A stretch of 64,000 nucleotides of DNA from Nymphaea colorata (taxonomy: Eukaryota; Streptophyta; Magnoliopsida; Nymphaeales; Nymphaeaceae): the NCBI RefSeq assembly GCF_008831285.2, contig NC_045142.1, positions 17,919,354-17,983,353 on the forward strand, read 5' to 3'. Below are positions 44,901 through 55,999 of this stretch, piece after piece (position 1 is the stretch's first letter; every line of letters begins with the position of its first letter). The notes beneath the pieces were generated by a model that worked only from the letters and a program-made list of their open reading frames with translations, was not told the DNA's origin and ran no database searches. The position numbers were made by a program, and so were the translations under genes.

Positions 44901-47200
44901 TATAAGAATAAATGAATTGTCCCTCAGATCTGAAGAACTTTAAGAAAGACATTGATATGTTGTCCAAAGATCAGAAAGCATTTTTCATTTTGCCAATTAT
45001 TACAACCCACATTTTAAACAAACTCATGACAATTGGCACAATCATCAAATAGGTGAGATACGTTGACATCAATTATCGTAAATTAAATATGCAAAAGAAG
45101 CACATTCAATTCTATATCAAGCATTAAGAACAATCCCAAAAACTGAAATCATAGACAGTAGCATGAAGCTCAATATCTGTCACTTCTTGTACATTTTAAA
45201 ATGATTCACTAAGATGAACTCAACTTCTTATGCACGGATTCCTCAGAGGATGGACTACAAAACCTTTAATCAAGCTTGCGCTGACTCCAGACACATGTGA
45301 AACATAAGTCAGACTATCATAGTGAAAGAGAATCAGATTTTTGTAGGTGATAAGAGTTGGTTAAGCAGTATACTTACTAATTCAAGATGTCAGACTATTT
45401 GAAGTCATGGAAAATAAATCCTCATTCCAAAGCAGACATCCTCTGGAAAATCATAAAAATCTTTCTCCTGCCACACTGTCTGTGTCCTAGACTATATAGA
45501 CTGAAAAAAATATGGCATTGTCTTATAATAACTAAACATCTCATTTTGATCCACTCTATAGGTCCATCTAACAGAATTGCTTCTGCTTCACTTCACCCTA
45601 AACAATGAAGTTGTTATTGGCACAGCTTTTAATTTTTGTTTGGCTTCACTTTTGCCCCTTAGTCCAATACTCCTCTGCATCTTTCATGTCCTTTACTGCA
45701 TTGACAGCAGCAGTCCCTCGTTGCTTAACGCCTTTCATTCCTGTGCTATATTTCTATCAGTTTTCCTTTTTCTCACATCAGTTTGGCACCAACAGCAGGA
45801 TATGGCTTTCACTTCACATTTATCTATATGTTTTCATTTTATCTACCTCAGATTCTCTCAATACATTCATAAACTTGAGTTTGAACAATAAAAAATAATA
45901 GAGAGATTGTAGGTCAAGAAACGAACTGGGACAACTCACCTGCTGCAGGTATTGGGCAAGCCAGTTCATGGTGCCTTATGAAATTTAAATTTAGAAATAC
46001 AGACTCAAATCTGCAAATCATAGAGATATTTAAATGTATTTCTAAAATCCTTCTATCAATAACATTTTTGTCAAATTAAAATTACAAGTTAAACAAGCAT
46101 TTTACTCTCACGTCGTTGAAAGAGTGGAACCGATATCATGGAACATGTCGTATATTCAGGCATGGCCTTAAACAAGCAGGTCCACTAATAGATCAACAGC
46201 AATGTTTACCCAACTTCCCATCAGCACTCTTAGAGAGATGCAAACAAGAAAGAAGACATACTTCTCCGCCTTCCCAAATGCAGCCTAAAGTGTAACAATA
46301 ATTCTACGAAGAAACCCGACAACTCAGTTCAATTCAAGCAGCAAAATTCCTTCATCGGATCAGCTTCTACAAAAGAATCCGCAGCAAAGGACAATATATT
46401 AATCATGCGCATGCAGCGAATTCTACTTCTTTCATGCGGCAGGCTTTTCAATCAGTGAATGGGATACTTTCACTCGCCATAGGCCCAAAATCATATAATG
46501 AAACAAGTTTCATAGATGAAATGTAAAACACAGTTCTCATTCAATAACCACAAAGCTGCAAGCCGGTAGCATGAATTCAATGGCAAGCAACAAATCAAAT
46601 TTACAGGACACGTTTAACTTCCATACTTTGCAAACCCACGATAGACTACAACATTAAACATGCTCAACATAGAAGAAAAGAAAAAGAAAAATAGCGCCAG
46701 AAGTGGTTAAATGGTCAGCCACTGCACTCACTACCATCCAGGAAAAAGTGCATACACATAACAATACAGAAACTTCCAACAAGAAAGAGAGAAACTCCGA
46801 ATAAAACCTCAATGATCTACCAAATAAGCTTGGAAAGAACATCCTTTACTGGTCCGACAAGATGGTAGTCTTCAATGGATGCACAAAGAAGAACAGTGAA
46901 AAATACAAAGAGAGAGTTGAGAAATGACGGGGAATGGCAGAGGGTAGGTGAGGTTGTACCGTATCCACCGGACGGGTTGAGCTGGGCCTGAACGATCATG
47001 TTGGCGACGAAGTGGGATGCCTCGTAGGCGTCGGCGATGAGTTTCCTGATGTGGTCATCACCTGTGGCTTGCCGGTTCTCCTCGAACTTGCTCCGAATCT
47101 CCTTCACCGAATTCTGCAGCATCCACTCATCCCCCGCAAACGTCTTCTTCGCCGCCTTCAGCAGCGCCCTGTAAGCGCCAGCCACCGTTTCCTTCCCCAT
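35960..47200 (-). CDS. MZM1: Mitochondrial LYR-family protein MZM1-like (complex III assembly)
   Basis: Two coding exons, 47200-46960 and 36036-35960, join in phase (G then AG gives Glu) to a 105-aa protein. The N-terminal LYR-like motif reads A-Y-R in [14 protein letters not shown]. Conserved blocks follow: [42 protein letters not shown] and IPTEE. These match plant MZM1/LYRM7-type proteins, matrix chaperones that stabilise the Rieske Fe-S subunit during complex III assembly and were first described through mitochondrial zinc. The 10.9-kb intron (46959-36037) carries chromovirus copy 2 in sense orientation, which hides the second exon from simple ORF searches. GT-AG borders are present. The ATG at 47200 is the family start. 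Confidence 0.9.
36773..36870. repeat. 46-bp tandem duplication in the MZM1 intron
   Basis: CTGCAGCCTGAGCTTT...TCCTTGTAA occurs at 36773 and again at 36819 with several substitutions. Confidence 0.7.
37149..37555 (-). repeat. 3' LTR of chromovirus copy 2
   Basis: TGTCACGGGC...AAGGGAACA, 407 bp, paired with 43651-44066. Confidence 0.95.
37556..37569 (-). other. Polypurine tract of chromovirus copy 2
   Basis: The minus strand reads GAAGGGGAGGGGTC immediately before the 3' LTR. Confidence 0.8.
37573..37738 (-). pseudogene. Chromodomain end of chromovirus copy 2, split by an insertion
   Basis: The minus strand encodes [20 protein letters not shown] and T-W-E-Y-A-F-R-L, ending at the stop at 37575-37573. 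The hAT-like element at 37739-38841 separates it from the upstream part of pol near 38850. Confidence 0.8.
37731..37738 (+). repeat. 8-bp target duplication, left (GAAGGATC)
   Basis: A perfect match to 38842-38849. Copy 1 has a single corresponding site (GAAAGATC) with no insertion. Confidence 0.9.
37739..38841. mobile_element. hAT-like nonautonomous element with GC-rich arms and captured sequence
   Basis: Ends TAGGCCTGGGCGTCAGGCC and (complement of right end) TAGGGGTGGGCATCGGGCC form terminal inverted repeats. Perfect 8-bp duplications flank it, as in the hAT superfamily. The arms are runs of GGCCCGGGCCGGG. The interior (about 37855-38700) is C/T-rich with 'cttcctcccactctcgg' and 'actagggttcttccgg' stretches resembling a plant gene leader, suggesting captured host sequence. 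No transposase is present. Confidence 0.85.
38842..38849 (+). repeat. 8-bp target duplication, right (GAAGGATC)
   Basis: Identical to 37731-37738. Confidence 0.9.
38908..39890 (-). pseudogene. Integrase of chromovirus copy 2
   Basis: Pieces in several frames: [62 protein letters not shown] and the C-terminal [20 protein letters not shown] with [13 protein letters not shown] (GPY/F module). Here the D-R-D and T-D-G-Q motifs are intact, unlike copy 1. A small deletion near 39615 removes residues before KYWGVPK. Confidence 0.9.
39869..40640 (-). pseudogene. RNase H and RNase H-integrase linker of chromovirus copy 2
   Basis: [38 protein letters not shown] and the linker lead into WAGHLEG of the integrase zinc region. 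The upstream RNase H motif region near 40500-40600 is broken by stops. Confidence 0.8.
40803..41444 (-). pseudogene. Reverse transcriptase of chromovirus copy 2
   Basis: [42 protein letters not shown], then after a stop [20 protein letters not shown] and [15 protein letters not shown]. The catalytic Asp pair is kept, and the frame is interrupted near 41130 and before 40803. Confidence 0.92.
41747..42394 (-). pseudogene. Zinc knuckle and protease of chromovirus copy 2
   Basis: One open frame joins the knuckle [13 protein letters not shown] and the protease motif D-S-E-A-T-H. It closes at the same TAG after E-F-L-R-G as in copy 1. Its sequence is strikingly close to 11225-12005 of copy 1. Confidence 0.9.
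43139..43146 (+). repeat. 8-bp target duplication, left (CTCCCTGG)
   Basis: Matches 43471-43478 (CTCTCTAG) at six of eight bases, both mismatches being transitions. Removing the insert plus one copy restores the copy 1 sequence order. Confidence 0.8.
43147..43470. mobile_element. GC-armed hAT-like MITE with AT-only core
   Basis: Left end TAAGGGTGGGCATCGGGTC and right end complement TAGGCCTAGGCAACGGGCC are inverted repeats of the same family as 37739-38841. GGCCCGG arms surround a core of about 130 bp made almost only of A and T. 324 bp, no coding capacity. Confidence 0.85.
43637..43648 (-). other. Primer binding site of chromovirus copy 2 (decayed)
   Basis: The minus strand reads TAGTATCAGAGC, one base off the initiator Met tRNA complement found in copy 1. 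Confidence 0.75.
43651..44066 (-). repeat. 5' LTR of chromovirus copy 2
   Basis: TGTCACGGGC...AAGGGAACA, 416 bp. Confidence 0.95.
44067..46959. other. Remaining right part of the MZM1 intron
   Basis: AT-rich intron sequence. One exon-like stretch at 45929-45966 has good borders but no role in the protein. Nothing else was recognised. Confidence 0.5.
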
Positions 47201-47259
47201 CTCGCCGCTCTCCCTTTCTCTCTCTCTCCTTCAGTTGCAGGGACAAAGACGGGTTTACA

Positions 47260-50200
47260 GAAACACACCTACATCCCAACATTTTTCAATAGACGGTGTA
47301 GGTTATGGAGATTTCATAAACAACTGCTAACTGACAATGGAGGAGGACAGATATCGTCAAGTTTTAAACTACAATATCCACCATTAGTATCATTCTTATG
47401 GGCGATTTCAATCCATTTCTCCCCCGTTTATTTTAAAATTTTCTCTGTTTTCTTTCTCTTTTACATTAAAGTTATAAAATGATTTTGATACAGTGAGATC
47501 CTTCCTCTCACAGGTGATTTTAAAAAGAGCTTTCAATAAGAAAAACATGTTTTTGTTCTCGAAAATGGGGTTTCCATTACTCAGCAGAAGGTTGAAGCTC
47601 TCACTAAGCTCTGAGCTTCTTAGGGTACATGGTTGCTTTCGATGCTTCGAGTTGCTACCTCTGTTATGCTGCAACTTACGCGCCAATTGTCTCACTTTTG
47701 CAACACAGGCAGTTGACGCTAAGAAAATTCAAAAGAGAAATTGACAGCTTACCAGCTCCCACCCCATCCGTTGTGCCAACTTCTTGAGGATAGTATTCTT
47801 GTATATGTTATCTTAAAATCTTACAATCAAATGTTGAAGAAAATTATAATTAGTATTATTATATATTATCTGAAGAACTTATAATCAAATGTTGAAGTTT
47901 GGAAAATGTATTTTAAGAACATTTGTTCCGATTGACACACCAATAATATGGTACCAATAAGAGTATAAGGCCTTGAGCTCTGGCGATTGGTAAGTGGATT
48001 AAAATTTTGAGGACTCACTTAGCTGGTGATTTGATCTCAATTTTCATACCCTGTTGTTTCTCTTTCTCGCTTGGGTGGGTGCTTTCCATTTGTTGAATTT
48101 TTTTCTTAACAAGGTCGTTCCAAAGCTACGCCGACATTGGGGATGGTTGCGGTTTCATTACAAGAGTTTCTGGTTCCGAAGCAACCACCCTGCATCTTTG
48201 GGACAGGGGCATTAGCGAAACCCGACATTTTCGCAGTAATTCAATAACTTTAATCCTTTTAACGACATTTATATATACAAACAATCAAATATTTACAAAC
48301 AATAATGTAAAAATAAACATATTTTATGACACCAGCCCCCATGTGTCTTATGCCACTGGACAGACGTTCGTCCCTCACAAATTGACATTTACAATTTTTA
48401 GAATTTTACAATTTTCTGGGTTAGTGGACATACCATGACAACTTTGACAATTTTTTTATTTTTTATTTTTTTAGCTATTACTAAGAACAGGTGGCCAAAG
48501 TCATTGTACACAGGAAAGAAGAAGCACTGTGGTGCATTTCATAACTGTGTTCTTTGAGAACAGCATTCAAATTTCATCTATGTTACTGTAAAAATCTAGA
48601 AAGTAATGGCAATAAATCTGTGTAAAGGAAGTATGAAATAAGAAAATCACAAGAAAAAGGGTAGCCGCATTCTTGACATATATAGTGTTATATCGTATAA
48701 TATACTATTTACATTTATGTAACAACATTAGGACTATCCCAAACACCAATGCAGCTCTGGACTTAGCTTTTATGATTGAACCAGTTGCATCTCTAACTTT
48801 AAGTTGAAAGAAATTAAAAAATCAATATTCAGGTTGCGCTTCTCTTGAGCTAGTAATACTGGTGGGATTCATGATAACTCAAGCCCAAGCTCACTTAAGG
48901 AAAATAAATACTGAATAAGTGTAAATTTGATTCATATGATTTAATTTCTACTGCAAACAGAAGCCAAGGTGAAAAAGAGAAATAACTTAAGAAAAAACAT
49001 TATGACCCGCTGTAGAAGGAAGCAGAAATAGAGGAAATATGTTTCTGGAGATCAGAAGAAAAATGAACGGTGAAAACTTAATGTTCAAGAAAAAAAGAAC
49101 GAAAGAAATGGTAGAGATTTGAAAGGTAGGGAATGCCATTTAATATTCACGTCTGTGTAAAAAAAAACAGGTTTTTAATTCGATTCTTATAAGCGCTATC
49201 ACAATACCTAAGTTGAAAAATACACCATCATGACATAACTCATAACCTTAGACCTAAGAAGAGAGTTGAGAGTTAACCCTAGACCTAGGAGGAATAGGCC
49301 GATTTTCACATTGACAACAATGCATCAAAAATTTTTCCACTGCCTAAGATTTGCTCAATTTGACTGATGAAAGACAATTATGGAACACAAACTGGAACAT
49401 TTCTTCCCTTCAGTCTAAAGAACAAGACATTAGTACTGTGGAATTTCATAGAGAAAACCCGTATCAACCTGGTTTTACAAAGATACGAGCTCTCTCTCTC
49501 TCTCTCTGCTGCTCAGGATGTAAAAGACGATTACATTCCTGATAGAAAATAATGAATTTAATCACAAATGTAGGCCCCGATTTGGCCTTAGAGAGAGGGG
49601 AAAAAAAAAGAGGCAGCTGCAAAACTTTTACATTGACTGACGAGGGCAGTGATGAAGGTTAGGAATTAGCATAGCGAACTGCAAATGGTGCATGTAATAA
49701 GATGTTTCCAAGTCAAATAATTTTCACTGCGTACTGTTCAGTAAGGAGATGGATTCTAATGGAGGCTGAGCTAATCACATTCGCATCTACGAAACAACCA
49801 TTCTGCAGTCACCCTTCTTATGCCTGCATCTGTGGTAACTCTTCTGCTCTGCAACTACATCTACAGCAACATCTTCCATTCGATCTGCAATTTGAAACAG
49901 CATATAAGCAAACAGCTTGACAATGAAACAATAGAGGCAAAACCCGCATGCTCGTTTTGTAAGTCAAGTTCCATCCATACGTAAACATATGGACTAGTAA
50001 CGCACCGTGCCAAAGAAAATACATTTCATTCTCTCTCCTTGTGTTGCACTTATTATTCATAGACAAAACTCATTCTTTAACAAGGACAAACATATGGCTA
50101 CACAACAGGTACAAGTTTTGTTTTATTTTAAGACAGATAAACACGCAATCACCTTAACTTGGTCGCACTGGTGAATTTCAACTGTGCGTGCATGCAGGAG

Positions 50201-52146
50201 CTATCCACCAACACACAAGAAAGTTGCATCTGCTAATCCAGCAAACATATTCAGGAAACAAGACTGGAGGACCTGAAGAATAGGAGAGGATTTTCCTGTT
50301 TCACCTATAAACATGCAAGCACATTGTGATCCCACTCGATGAGGTCAATCCACGAAAAACAACAGAGGTATGGCAGTTCTTGACATTGGAACAAGGGTAG
50401 ACAAGATGGTGAAGAAAACACAAGTTTCTTTTATTATATAGAAGGAAGAGAACTCTAAAGAATCCACGGAACTCTCAGGAAAGAGTAGTTCCTCATTGAA
50501 TTTCATTTGTCCTTTATAAGACAAGGCTAGGCTGAATCTGATACAGATATGATATTTAGGTAGCCACGTCAAATCCAAACACTCAATACAGACTACCAAA
50601 TACCTATAGGCGAAGTCAGACGTACATCCTAAAACCCATATAACTTATACACTTTTACTATTTGCTATATCACTATTACATGAAACATATTGAAACATTC
50701 TCCTACATCACTGAACCTAGATGAGACCTCATGTAGATACCAGATGGTTTGGTTAATAATATGCAACAGAAATGCATGCAAAGGAACTCAGGTTGACCTG
50801 AAATTTGCATTGGCCAAGGTAGCCAATCTCCCATGAATGGGAAAGGAGACCCCACACTTTTGGATGCTTAAGCAATGTCAAGAACTTGACACATAATGTA
50901 CAATTCTATATGAACCTCAGAAGTCGCAAGACAGGCTATAGTTTATTAGGAAGATGATTCCATCTCACCTTCCTTTCTAAGCTATGGAGCAATGTAAATG
51001 CATAAAATGAAGGAAGGAATGTGAAATGATACAGCCAGCAGTAGCAGGTGATAATTGGAAAGCCTATTGTCAAAAGATTGAGAGGAAGGGAGAAGAACAA
51101 GCTCCATATGTGCCAATGCCCATATTCACCAATGAGATTAAATGAAAATGAAGAAGTAGCTGGACTGGTGAGCTACGCTATAAGAGTCCTCAGAAGTTAA
51201 TTTCACGAGGAGGCATCTCCAAGCATCTGTATAAAAAAAAGAAAGAGGTACCTATTTAATTAACGATATTGGATATCATGTAGAATCTACAAACTTGCAC
51301 TCCTTCAGATTGTTGCATATCTTTTATGTGCACAATTCTCTCAGATTCCCAGTTTTTCATAATCTGATTGAAATATCTGCAATCAAGATAATTGCCAGTA
51401 AATTAAAGGCAGAAGCACACAATGGTTGTGAGGGTCATATCCCTAGACGCATGTCAAAAAGAAGAATGCAACAGTAACAAATGTTGCTAGAAGCACGAAC
51501 ATCTAATGAAAACATTGATCATTAAAAAACGAACAGGTCTGACCAACAAAATACTAAATAAGCTAAAGTTAATGGAAAAATTGACAAGATTTTGAGACCT
51601 CCTTGAGCTTCTTCTAAACACATCTTGCGTCACCAATGTCAACATGTCGAGATGAAAAGGTAACCAAAAAAGAGTGATTCAAAAGCTAACTTCCTCCACG
51701 TAAGGTAACTCAAGATATTTCAGTAAGATCATGATAGCTCACAGCCTTACACCCCAATCCTCCAATTACCAGAATCCAAATCCCTCCACATAAGCTATGT
51801 GAGAGACGTTTTACATCATATACAATTTACTAAACAGGTCAACGAGATCTCGGCAACAAACAAGTCGACATAATAAGTTCCGTAAATCCTAAGCACTGCA
51901 TAAAATCTAAATTCAATAGTAAGAACAAACAATAGAAAACACGAAAAAGGCTTAACAGAGTAACGACACTTTGTTAATTGTTCCACCATAATCATCCAGA
52001 CAGGAGTGGACTTGGTGTATTTCTTGTTTCCCCCATCCACGTAGGACTTAATTTTATTTTCTTGCCCCATGTTCCAATTCAGATATAATGAAGAAAGCAA
52101 CACCGTTCACAAAACAAAATCTGAAAATAAAATGCATGAAAATTAT
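47260..52146. other. Intergenic region
   Basis: No gene could be supported. An orphan exon-like frame lies at about 49790-49885 on the minus strand, and a short CT microsatellite at 49490-49506. Two related 'aatcaaatgttgaag' stretches occur near 47826 and 47886. Confidence 0.45.
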
Positions 52147-53057
52147 TCAAAACCAATAGAACAAATCAACAATCATTTTCTTGTATATGACCGAGTGACG
52201 TTGCTTCTTCGGTCCAGACATAGGAACAGGTAACGATTCTAAGAAAAAACTTATCCCGTCTCACCGAAAACTAAAGGAGAAACTTGTAGAGAAAAAGTTG
52301 AACGTCATTAAGGAAAGAGGGTTCACAATGAACCGATACCTTCAACCTCCATTTTCTTGGAGCCTGAATCACCCCAAAACAGGAACCGACCATCTTCTTC
52401 CTCCTCATCAAGTTCATCGCCATACCCATACTCGACATCACCCTTGTACCCCGGTTCACTAACGTAGCCAGAGTCATGACTCTGAGAATCAACCACACTA
52501 TGCAACGAACAATTCGAAGAGAAGAAGTTTTCTCTACCACCAAGGAACTCCTTCCCCTCCTTCCCGCAAGAGCCCTTCAGCTCATGCGGAGCCCAATTGG
52601 CGTCGAACTTGAAGAACAGCTCCCCGCTGGAGTCCGTCCCGACCATGATGGGGAAATCCGGTGCAGAGACTGTAGCCACCGTCGTCCGGCTCCGATTGCC
52701 ACTACTGCGGCCAGACGCCGACCTCGACGCCCGGCGCCTCCGCTTCCATGGGCGCCGGAAACCCCTGGCCATCTTCTTCACCAGTCTGCTGGTTCGATTT
52801 TCATCCACGAGAGTGAGGTTGGGGATCTCTAGAACCTCCACATGCGTCGAAATTGAGGGAAGAACGCGACTGGGGCCATCACATAGGCACTGTTTCTTGG
52901 TGGGGAGGTCGGAAAATTCATTTGGGCAGTCGATATTCTGCTTCGTCGTGCTACTGCTTGGGCTATGAAGATCGGAAGATTGGAAAAACGGCTTCCAATT
53001 GCTGAGTTTCAGGGTGCACGATTGCAGAGAGAGGCGGGAGAAGTGCTTATGTGTCAT
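52147..53057 (-). CDS. Plant protein of unknown function, basic and acidic tracts
   Basis: Exon 1 is 53057-52340. I infer exon 2 at 52238-52147 across a 101-bp intron (AAG then GTATCG; TTTTTTCTTAG then AA), giving 269 aa; without splicing the frame ends at 52323 with 244 aa. The protein has Ser-rich N-terminal parts, a strong bipartite basic region (KKMARGFRRPWKRRRRASRS) likely to be a nuclear localisation signal, a conserved-looking MVGTDSSGELFFKFDANWAP block and an acidic stretch (DELDEEEEDGRFLFWGD). I recognise a general likeness to uncharacterised plant nuclear proteins but no known domain. The ATG at 53057 is the first in frame; longer open frames upstream use non-ATG codons. Confidence 0.75.
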
Positions 53058-53119
53058 GATGATGAAGATAATGGTAATGGTAACGTTGACGATGTTGGCA
53101 AAGATGACGATGCTGACAT
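53054..53119 (-). promoter_or_regulatory. uORF overlapping the start codon of the 52-kb gene
   Basis: ATG at 53119, 21 codons (Ser-rich), stop TGA at 53056-53054. The stop overlaps the main ATG as ATGA, so a terminating ribosome sits on the main start codon. It lies between the TATA box and the CDS. Confidence 0.6.
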
Positions 53120-53267
53120 GCTGAAGAAGGAGATGAGATCCAACAGAGCAAGAAAAGGAACACAAGGCAGCTGAGGCAGAAAACCAAGAAACCGGAGGGT
53201 GGGGTCTCTTGCTTTTGCCTTCGCCGAGGTGCCAAATAAGAAGGCGCTAGAAGAAGGCCAACGAGAA

Positions 53268-53274
53268 TTTTATA
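53268..53274 (-). promoter_or_regulatory. TATA box of the 52-kb gene
   Basis: The minus strand reads CTTATAAAATTC, about 210 bp upstream of the main ATG. Confidence 0.6.
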
Positions 53275-55147
53275 AGAGGCGAGGAGGAGGGATGTGAATG
53301 AATAAATATTAAAAGGGCGGTAAATTTACTGTTGAAAATAATTTCATTTACGTCAAATGTACAATGTATTTTGCATTTAATTCAAGAAGCACCCTTTCAC
53401 CCCGTAAGTTTATAATGTCGTCAATGATTTATCGAAAATTTCTAAACACAGTCCTCAATAGTCACACCGTCACTCACTTGGAGCACACGCATTATTTTCC
53501 TTCTTGGTTCTTTCTTCTTGATTAAGATTAGAGATGACAGAAAGAATTTGGACAATCCCTTAAAAAAACCTTTGACATGCTTCATGTAAATAAAAAAATT
53601 GCAACATTTCATTAATGGGAAAACCTTGATTCCTAAAGCAGAGTAAGTTATTTATTATGGTATTTTATTTGCGACGGTCATATTTTTTTTGCCTATCATA
53701 TAGTTCTTATAGTTTTTCGCTATCATCTGCTTTATAAAAGTTTATCATAAAGAAGGAAAAAAAAACTGTTTCAAATAGACACCCTATTCCCTACAAGTAA
53801 ATTTAACACATAACAGGACAGCTTTTTCTGTTCCTCTTTTGGAGGGTTTTTAGATGCGAGCAATAATAATGAGAAGGAGAGACAGGGGCATGTGATAATG
53901 CAGATTCTTCTCTAAGTAGAACATGTGGGTCACCTTTCTGTTTTCCAACAGCTGACATTAGTTGTCTGGTGGGAAGAATTTATCTATGTAGAAAAACAAA
54001 CATTATAATGAAAAAGGAGAGAAATGGTAGCTCATAAAGATACTGCACATTTTTAATAGGCTCTAGTGCTCTACAACCATATTTCTAGAGGGAGGGAGAG
54101 AGATGTTTAACTTTTAGTAACATTGGTGCAAATCTAAGGGAATAAATTTTCCAGTATGAGCGCCTTGTCCACAAGCTTATGTTTGATATAAAATTGTTTG
54201 TTTAAATCATTGGACTTTTGCATTTTGGTTGCTTTTGAGCATGAAATGCTAGAAAGTCCTATGTACATCTTGGATTCCAAAGGTTAAATGGTCCATCCTT
54301 ATCAACTCACTTTGTGGATCACATGTAAACAACTTTCATATTTTACTTGGGGGAAACCCGTTCTGGCCGGAAAACTTGTTTACCAGTTAATACTGAAGCA
54401 GCCAAATTTACTTTTGACATCTATTAAGTTGTCCAAATATAGTGGCAATATTGTTTAAAGGATATGTATCTAATGAGTTTCTCTAGGAGCTTTCTAAACT
54501 GATACATTTCTTACAGGTCCTTTATTTTTTAGGATCTTTCTTAACTTAACTCATACAGTTCTTACAAAAGTAAAGAAATTTTCAAACAGAAGCTAATACT
54601 GTTTTAGTAGGTAAATTAGTTACCAAGAAACCCATTTCCCTTTACTAACAACATCCACTTTCGTGAATCTCATCACTTGTACGAATGAAATATTTTTCAA
54701 CACATTTGCTTCCTTTCTTTCACTTCGCATATCGCTTCCCACCATAAGGCTTGAAATTTATCCGGTGGGATGCACCAATGTATCTGAGTCTAAGTATTTT
54801 AACTTGAAAATCTTTTAATCTATCTAATTAGACAAGTGAGTGAACCCTCGGGGCTGGTGGGCTAAGTCGTCAGTTCGATTCGATTCTCGTGAGTGCTATT
54901 TCTTTGAATCAGCTCTGACTAGGAAGGGAGGCATGACTTGTAAGGCATGTTTGTTATAAGAACAAGCTTATGAACTATATGCAAATACAGTTGCATGAGG
55001 AGTGAAGTATTTGAAGCTCAGCTTGTTTGCTACAGCCAATCGTGCTTGTTTGTGTCATGGTGCAACTTGAACAAGTGTATGGGTCAAGTTTGAGTTGCAT
55101 GAACTTAGTTGTTAAAGCTCCAACAAACTCATGTAAACACACACACA

Positions 55148-55149
<2 letters not shown>

Positions 55150-55216
<67 letters not shown>
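55150..55216. repeat. (AT)n microsatellite
   Basis: About 67 bp of alternating AT, the longest simple repeat in the window. It produces a spurious Tyr-Ile repeat frame. Confidence 0.9.
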
Positions 55217-55219
<3 letters not shown>

Positions 55220-55621
55220 GCCTAATATGTTATAAAAACTATTTTGATATAAAACATGTTTTGAATCAAGTTGTTTTTATGAAAAACGTTGATCTTTCTA
55301 TTATCAAAATGTTGATACTTTGAGAATCATTCATTTTTGCTTATTATAAAAACACTATTAAATCCCCAAAAATGTAAAAAAAAAATCTTAAAATATCATA
55401 ATTAAAGGGTCTGGTATTTGTCTCTGACCTATTGGTTGGGTTTTTACCAATCAATAAAAGAGAATTTTTTTATCAGTGTCAAATGGCTGAAAATTTTAAA
55501 ATCAGTATGTCACTGAAAGTACCATAAAGTGTTGTTAAAATCACCATAAACCATTGTTGTACCATAAAACCACCGCTTAAAAAAAAAAACAAGGAGAAAA
55601 AGGTGATAGATACTTTCATCA

Positions 55622-55937
55622 CCTGAGGCATGTTTGGATGCATGCTCAAAATTGGGTTTTGAGCAAAAACACTGTTTTGCTTCCAAAACTCATTTTTTGA
55701 TCTGCATGGAAACAATGTTTTTAGAAAAAATGGTTTCATGAAAAAATGTTGTTTTGATCATAAGAGAATGAAAAACTGCACCTACCCACCCTATGTCATT
55801 CACCCGAAACCTTTTTTTTTTTTTTGCTCACCCAAACACAAAAATGATGTTTTTCAAATCTTAATTAAAAAAAACATTTTTGCAAAACCTGGTTTTTGGA
55901 AAATTCATTTTTCAAATGAGTCATCCAAAAGCTACCC
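55622..55937. mobile_element. Candidate MITE
   Basis: Left GAGGCATGTTTGGATGCATG and right-end complement TAGGGTAGCTTTTGGATGAC are weak inverted repeats around an interior rich in 'caaaac/gttttg'. No duplication is visible and the boundaries are approximate. Confidence 0.35.
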
Positions 55938-55967
55938 TAGTACTGGTTCCCACATTTTTCTTCATAT

Positions 55968-55999
<32 letters not shown>

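Noticed and set aside
45929..45966. Exon-like stretch on the minus strand with AG and GTGAGT borders inside the MZM1 intron
   Set aside because: The MZM1 exons at 46960 and 36036 join in phase without it and recreate the conserved GGYEVKP. Inserting it would break family alignment.
47408..47744. Overlapping open frames on both strands upstream of the MZM1-like gene
   Set aside because: No conserved motif, non-ATG starts on one strand, and no splice context.
52476..52968. Plus-strand frames opposite the 52-kb gene
   Set aside because: Mirror frames of a GC-richer coding exon, with no family resemblance.
53047..53235. Two longer open frames upstream of the 53057 ATG, starting near 53165 and 53235
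   Set aside because: Both begin with TTG rather than ATG. The first usable in-frame ATG is at 53057.
55027..55323. Plus-strand frame with a Tyr-Ile repeat
   Set aside because: Created entirely by the (AT)n microsatellite at 55150-55216.
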